From assembly GCF_041022165.1 (NCBI RefSeq), contig NZ_CP163302.1, forward strand, positions 186,001 to 250,000: a DNA stretch of 64,000 bases, given 5' to 3'. The notes under the pieces were generated by a model. That model saw only the letters and a list, made by a program, of their open reading frames with translations. It did no database searches and was not told the origin of the DNA. Positions 60,330 to 64,000 of this stretch are shown here, in pieces; the stretch's first letter is position 1, and each line of letters opens with the position of its first letter. The DNA comes from Sinomonas sp. P10A9. Lineage in GTDB: Bacteria; Actinomycetota; Actinomycetes; Actinomycetales; Micrococcaceae. The position numbers and the translations under genes are program-made.

Positions 60330-61616
60330 GTGATCGACGTCAAGGACCTTACTGAGAACCCCGAGAAGTACCGTGCCAGCCAGCGTGCCCGTGGGGCGGA
60401 CGAGGCGCTCGTCGACTCGATCATCTCGGCCGACGTGCGGCGTCGTGCATCCTTGACCGAGTACGAGACGCTCCGCGCCGGGCAGAACGCCTTCGGCAAG
60501 AAGGTCGCGGCCGCGAAGGGCGAGGAGAAGCAGGCCCTTCTGGCCGAGGTCAAGGACCTCGCCCAGAAGGTCAAGGCATCCCAGGCATCCGCTGACGAGG
60601 CGCAGGCCGAGATGGACGAGCTCATGCGCATCGTGCCGAATCTCGTCATCGACGGCATTCCGGCAGGTGGCGAGGACGACTACGCCGTGGTCAAGACCGT
60701 CGGCACCCCGCGCGATTTCGCCGCCGAGGGCTTCGAGCCGCGCGACCATCTCGAGATCGGCGAGCTGCTCGGCGCGATCGACATGGAGCGCGGCGCCAAG
60801 GTCTCCGGTTCCCGGTTCTACTTCCTGCGCGGCGTCGGAGCGCGACTCGAGCTCGCGCTGCTGCAGATGGCCATGGACCAGGCCATCCAGAACGGCTTCG
60901 TCCCCATGATCACCCCGACCCTCGTGCGCCCGGAGACGATGCAGGGCACGGGCTTCGACGTCAAGCACGACGCCGAGATCTACCGCCTCGCCGAGGACGA
61001 CCTCTACCTCACGGGCACCTCCGAAGTGGCCCTCGCGGGGTACCACTCGGACGAGATCCTCGACCTTGCGGGCGGTCCCGTGCGGTATGCCGGCTGGTCC
61101 TCGTGCTACCGCCGCGAGGCCGGGTCGCATGGCAAGGACACCCGCGGGATCATCCGCGTGCATCAGTTCAACAAGGTTGAGATGTTCGTCTACTGCTCCC
61201 CGGAGAACGCCGAGGCGGAGCACGCCCGGCTGCTCGCGTGGGAAGAGGAGATGCTCGCCAAGGTCGAGCTGCCCTACCGCGTCATCGACACCGCCGCCGG
61301 CGACCTCGGCATGAGCGCCGCCCGCAAGTTCGACTGCGAGGCCTGGGTCCCGACCCAGGGCCGCTACCGAGAGCTCACCTCGACCTCGAATTGCACGGGC
61401 TTCCAGGCGCGCCGGCTCAACATCCGCGAGCGGGTGCTCGACGGCGATGGGTCGCCCCGTGGGACCCGTGCCGTCGCGACACTCAACGGCACGCTTGCCA
61501 CGACCCGCTGGATCGTGGCCATCCTCGAGCACCATCAGAATGCCGACGGCTCCGTCACTGTCCCGGCGGCCCTGCGCCCGTACCTCGGCGGCCTCGAGGT
61601 CCTTCCGGTCCTGTAG
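60330..61616 (+). CDS. serS: Seryl-tRNA synthetase
   Basis: A 428-residue class II aminoacyl-tRNA synthetase. An N-terminal coiled coil (about 30-105, [20 protein letters not shown] type) binds the tRNA. Motif 2 is [20 protein letters not shown], followed by HQFNKVEMF, and motif 3 lies in [18 protein letters not shown]. Serine-binding TGTSEVAL is present. GTG 60330 start. Complete, typical length. Confidence 0.97.
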   Translation: MIDVKDLTENPEKYRASQRARGADEALVDSIISADVRRRASLTEYETLRAGQNAFGKKVAAAKGEEKQALLAEVKDLAQKVKASQASADEAQAEMDELMRIVPNLVIDGIPAGGEDDYAVVKTVGTPRDFAAEGFEPRDHLEIGELLGAIDMERGAKVSGSRFYFLRGVGARLELALLQMAMDQAIQNGFVPMITPTLVRPETMQGTGFDVKHDAEIYRLAEDDLYLTGTSEVALAGYHSDEILDLAGGPVRYAGWSSCYRREAGSHGKDTRGIIRVHQFNKVEMFVYCSPENAEAEHARLLAWEEEMLAKVELPYRVIDTAAGDLGMSAARKFDCEAWVPTQGRYRELTSTSNCTGFQARRLNIRERVLDGDGSPRGTRAVATLNGTLATTRWIVAILEHHQNADGSVTVPAALRPYLGGLEVLPVL

Positions 61617-61646
61617 CAGCTCCCAGTAGCCCGGCGGGCGCCGCAC

Positions 61647-61675
61647 GCACGACGGCGAGTGTCCACCCGCCGTCG
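61647..61675 (+). terminator. Terminator hairpin after serS, related to the 14494 palindrome
   Basis: CGACGGCGAGTG (61650-61661) and CACCCGCCGTCG (61664-61675) pair with one mismatch. The sequence GCACGACGGCG(A/G)GTG is the same as in the 32-bp palindrome at 14494-14525. Confidence 0.65.
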
Positions 61676-61683
61676 CGTCTAAT

Positions 61684-61755
61684 AGTGCCCTGTGTTTCGG
61701 TCATTACCCCGGTCTCTTTCCGGGGGCGATGACCGAAACACAGGGTTCTTCGTCG
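61684..61755. repeat. Hairpin repeat, copy 1 (intact)
   Basis: CCCTGTGTTTCGGTCAT (61688-61704) and its exact complement (61729-61745), with an inner CCCCGG/CCGGGG stem, form a 58-base nested hairpin followed by TTCTTCGTCGCC. A diverged second copy lies at 62914-62984, in direct orientation on the other side of the DUF559-type gene. Confidence 0.8.
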
Positions 61756-61841
61756 CCAGGCGCAGCGCGAGCTTCATTGAAGTTATCCACAGCGACGCCC
61801 GAGCGCGCGCCGCGCTCGGCTAGAGGCGCTTGGCTGGGATC

Positions 61842-62897
61842 ATGAGATTTCCCCACGCGACATTCACCAGCTCGTTCGCGGCCTTGACCGGCCGCACCCC
61901 TCGGCAACTCGCCCGCGCCTACGCGGCGGGCCGGCTCGTGCGCCTGCGCCGAGGCGTGTACATGGACATCGATGAGTGGTTCAGCGGCACGGCGGCCGAC
62001 CGCTACGCGATGACGACGGCGTCGCTCGCCGTGGGCGGGAACGCGCCGATTCTGTGCCGCGAGACGGCGCTGATGGCCTGGGGTCTCGAGCTTCCGACCG
62101 TACCCGGCAGCGTCCGCTATCGAACCGACCGGCCGTCCGCGGTGGGGGCAGTTCCCGCGCGCAGACTCTATGGAGATCCGGACGACGCGCGGCGCCGGTG
62201 GGGGGAACGCCCGGGTGGGCGGCCAGGCCAGATCCCCCAGGGCTTCCCGGACGTCAAGCACCTCGGGATCACTTCGGGTGTGGAACCGCTGTTCCTTCCC
62301 CACCTGAATCTGACACTGCCGCTTGAGCCCTTCGACGCTGCCTTCGTCGACACGGTGCCTCGACTGAGCTTCGCCGAGGGGGTGGTCCTCGCGGATGCCG
62401 TGCTCGCCCGTCGCCCCGATCTGAAGGTCAGCAGGACGCTCGATGACCTCCGGAGGCTGTGCACAGGCATGCTTAACCGCAGCGCACAGACGCGCATGAC
62501 GCACGTTCTGGATTGTGCCTCAGGGGCCTCCGAATCTGTGGGGGAATCGCTGGGTCGCGCGCTCATGTGGGAGCTCGGCTTCGAGATTCCGCAGCTGCAG
62601 TACTGGGTGACGCGTGACGGGCGACGCATCGCGAGAGTCGACTACTTCTGGCCCGGGATCAGGCTGGCCGGCGAGTTCGATGGGCTCCAGAAGTACCTGC
62701 GGTCGCAGGAGCTCAGTGGGAAGACTGCGGCGCAGGTTGTGGTCGACGAGAAGCGTCGCGAGGACGAGATCCGCGCGACTGGGGTGCGGATGGTCCGGTG
62801 GGTGTGGGCGGACATCCTCGAGCCAGCACGGTTGGCAACGATCCTTCACCGGGCCGGGGTTCCTCGCCGTTCGGCCGGTCGGGCCCCGGTGGCGTGA
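61842..62897 (+). CDS. AbiEi-like / DUF559-type protein with PD-(D/E)XK-like C-terminus
   Basis: A 351-residue protein. The N-terminus RQLARAYAAGRLVRLRRGVY resembles the winged-helix start of AbiEi-type antitoxin and related proteins. The C-terminal 120 residues, with YWVTRDGRRIARVDYFWPGI, RLAGEFDGLQKYL and VVVDEKRREDEIRATGVRMV, have the D...E-x-DG...K pattern of the DUF559/Vsr-like nuclease fold. Such proteins are frequent in Micrococcales and of unknown role; a defence or DNA repair function is inference. ATG 61842 was chosen over an upstream TTG. Hairpin repeats flank the gene on both sides. Confidence 0.78.
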   Translation: MRFPHATFTSSFAALTGRTPRQLARAYAAGRLVRLRRGVYMDIDEWFSGTAADRYAMTTASLAVGGNAPILCRETALMAWGLELPTVPGSVRYRTDRPSAVGAVPARRLYGDPDDARRRWGERPGGRPGQIPQGFPDVKHLGITSGVEPLFLPHLNLTLPLEPFDAAFVDTVPRLSFAEGVVLADAVLARRPDLKVSRTLDDLRRLCTGMLNRSAQTRMTHVLDCASGASESVGESLGRALMWELGFEIPQLQYWVTRDGRRIARVDYFWPGIRLAGEFDGLQKYLRSQELSGKTAAQVVVDEKRREDEIRATGVRMVRWVWADILEPARLATILHRAGVPRRSAGRAPVA

Positions 62898-62913
62898 CGG
62901 AATGGGCTCCAGA

Positions 62914-62984
62914 TTGTGCCCTGCGTTTCGGTCATTACCCCGGTCTCTTTCCGGGGGCATCGACCAAAACGGAGGGTACTTCGC
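62914..62984. repeat. Hairpin repeat, copy 2 (degenerate)
   Basis: Begins TTGTGCCCTGCGTTTCGGTC and continues with the same CCCCGGTCTCTTTCCGGGGG centre as copy 1, ending TACTTCGCCGCC. The left outer arm is nearly intact, but the right arm (ATCGACCAAAACGGAGGG) has several changes that break the outer stem. The inner stem is kept. Confidence 0.78.
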
Positions 62985-63029
62985 CGCCGACCGCGGGAGT
63001 CCGGCAAAGACGCCGCGCCGCACCCAAAG

Positions 63030-63088
63030 GTGAACATTCACACTGTGGGGAAGGCTGTGAGTATTTACCTGGGCCTGTGAGTATTCAC
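63030..63088. promoter_or_regulatory. Three operator-like 12-mers before the HAD phosphatase gene
   Basis: GTGAACATTCAC (63030-63041), GTGAGTATTTAC (63057-63068) and GTGAGTATTCAC (63077-63088) share the consensus GTGARYATTYAC, a near-palindrome. A fourth half site (GTGTTCAC) follows. The starts are 27 and 20 bases apart. They stand 69-127 bases before ATG 63157 and suggest control by a dimeric repressor or activator. Confidence 0.55.
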
Positions 63089-63156
63089 TGCGTGTTCACC
63101 CGCTGTGTTGCGGCGGCCCTTCGGCGCACCCGGTCGGGGATGCTTCACTAGTAGAC

Positions 63157-63993
63157 ATGACTACTACGCTCAACGCTGGCATCGATGACCAGCTCAAGAC
63201 CCTGAACCGCAAGCTCGTCTGCCTCGATGTGGACGGCACTCTCGTGGATCACTACGGCCACATGTCCCCCGTCATTCGGGAGGCCGCCGCGGCGGCAGTG
63301 CAGGCCGGACACGAGCTGGTCGTGGCCACCGGCCGCTCCCTCGGTGCAACGCTTCCGATCGTGGAGCTCCTCGGCATCGACCGCGGGTATGCCGTGTGCA
63401 GCAACGGCGGCGTGACCGTCCAGATCCACGCCGGCTCGAACGGCGGCTACACGGTGATCGACCGCCGTTCCTTCGATCCCGCCCCCGCGCTCAGGGCGCT
63501 GCGCGAGCGCCTCCCGAACGCGAAGTACGCCCTCGAGGACATCGAAGGGAACTTCCTCTCCACCGAGCGCTTCCAGGACGCGAGCTTCGGCGTCGAGGCC
63601 GTGGGTGTCTCCTTCGGCGAGCTCCTCGAGGCCGAGGCCGTCCGTCTGGTCGTCTTCTCGACCGACGCGACTGCCGAGGAGTTCGGCGAGGCCGTCGAGT
63701 CGATCGGCCTGCACGGCGTGACCTACTCCGTCGGCTGGACCGCGTGGCTCGACATCGCCGCCCATGGCGTGACCAAGGCCAGCGGCCTCGAGAACATCCG
63801 CGAGATCGTAGGCATCAGCCAGCGGGACTCGGTGGCGATCGGCGACGGCCGCAACGACATCGAGATGCTCCAGTGGGCCGGCCGCGGCGTCGCAATGGGC
63901 CAGGCGCCCGACGAGGTCAAGGCCGCGGCCGATGAGGTCACCGCGACCGTCGAGGAGGACGGCGCCGCCGCGGTCCTCCGCTCGCTGGTCTAG
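63157..63993 (+). CDS. Cof-type HAD-IIB hydrolase
   Basis: A 278-residue phosphatase of the haloacid dehalogenase superfamily IIB. Motif I is CLDVDGTLVD, motif II LVVATGRS, motif III Lys in GVTKASGLENI, motif IV GDGRNDIEML. A distinct gene from the HAD at 20377, with little similarity outside motifs. Substrate likely a sugar phosphate. The gene is preceded by an operator-like array of three 12-mers. Length normal. Confidence 0.92.
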   Translation: MTTTLNAGIDDQLKTLNRKLVCLDVDGTLVDHYGHMSPVIREAAAAAVQAGHELVVATGRSLGATLPIVELLGIDRGYAVCSNGGVTVQIHAGSNGGYTVIDRRSFDPAPALRALRERLPNAKYALEDIEGNFLSTERFQDASFGVEAVGVSFGELLEAEAVRLVVFSTDATAEEFGEAVESIGLHGVTYSVGWTAWLDIAAHGVTKASGLENIREIVGISQRDSVAIGDGRNDIEMLQWAGRGVAMGQAPDEVKAAADEVTATVEEDGAAAVLRSLV

Positions 63994-64000
63994 GAACCGG

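Noticed and set aside
1..64000. Search by eye for tRNA, rRNA, insertion sequences, phage integrases and attachment sites
   Set aside because: No cloverleaf, transposase or integrase motifs were recognised. A tRNA scan would be needed to exclude a missed tRNA.

Overview
The window is high-GC bacterial DNA with frequent GTG starts, tight ATGA/GTGA overlaps and strong AGGAGG-type ribosome binding sites. The gene set (TMEM175-type channel, class F-like sortase, emfourin with protealysin-type protease, DUF4389, lmo0937-type peptides, LacI/PfkB sugar genes) points to an actinobacterium, most likely Micrococcaceae (Arthrobacter/Sinomonas type). The genus is an inference from gene content and style. 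No rRNA, tRNA, prophage, insertion sequence or CRISPR array was recognised.

Left part (1-16 kb): the start of a P-type cation ATPase gene cut by the window edge; a Nudix hydrolase; two tandem paralogous lipoprotein genes, the first broken by a one-base frameshift; a large putA-type proline dehydrogenase/aldehyde dehydrogenase with a divergent LysR regulator; a bile-acid/sodium-symporter-family transporter; a sedolisin (S53) protease; a RelA/SpoT-domain alarmone synthetase; and a DUF4389 membrane protein.

Middle-left (16-37 kb): a sugar transporter divergent from a compact LacI-PfkB-PEBP-HAD-OsmC gene string; a two-gene unit of alpha/beta-hydrolase plus subtilase; a sortase-like protein followed by a Thr/Pro-repeat surface protein; a trypsin-like PDZ protease; a TetR/DUF1761 pair; a Nudix/GDPD pair; a secreted phosphodiesterase-type phosphatase; a TMEM175 channel; glycerate kinase; IPP isomerase and a uracil/xanthine permease.

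Centre (37.4-48 kb): an eleven-gene minus-strand operon that reads as a cyclohexanecarboxylate ring-opening route: TetR regulator, BadI-like ring hydrolase, AliB-like dehydrogenase, BadH-like alcohol dehydrogenase, AliA-like CoA ligase, glutaryl-CoA-dehydrogenase-like enzyme, crotonase, 3-hydroxyacyl-CoA dehydrogenase, a second acyl-CoA dehydrogenase, a second SDR lacking its Tyr/Lys pair, and a MaoC hydratase. Two palindromes sit in front of the regulator gene. This is the strongest metabolic system in the window.

Right part (48-64 kb): nitroreductase, MarR/MFS efflux pair, phosphoglucomutase, a three-gene unit of non-specific endonuclease + protealysin-like protease + emfourin inhibitor, DUF4190 protein, amidase, rhodanese, prephenate dehydratase, diacylglycerol kinase, seryl-tRNA synthetase, a nuclease-fold DUF559-type protein flanked by two copies of a hairpin repeat, and a Cof-type phosphatase with a three-site operator-like array.

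Non-coding structure is unusually rich. Two families of short, helically phased tandem repeats (21-22 bp units with core GTTGCGGGGTC, and 14 bp units with core GTGACTCC) occur mostly at the ends of convergent genes, often in inverted arrangement, where they can form long terminator-like hairpins.
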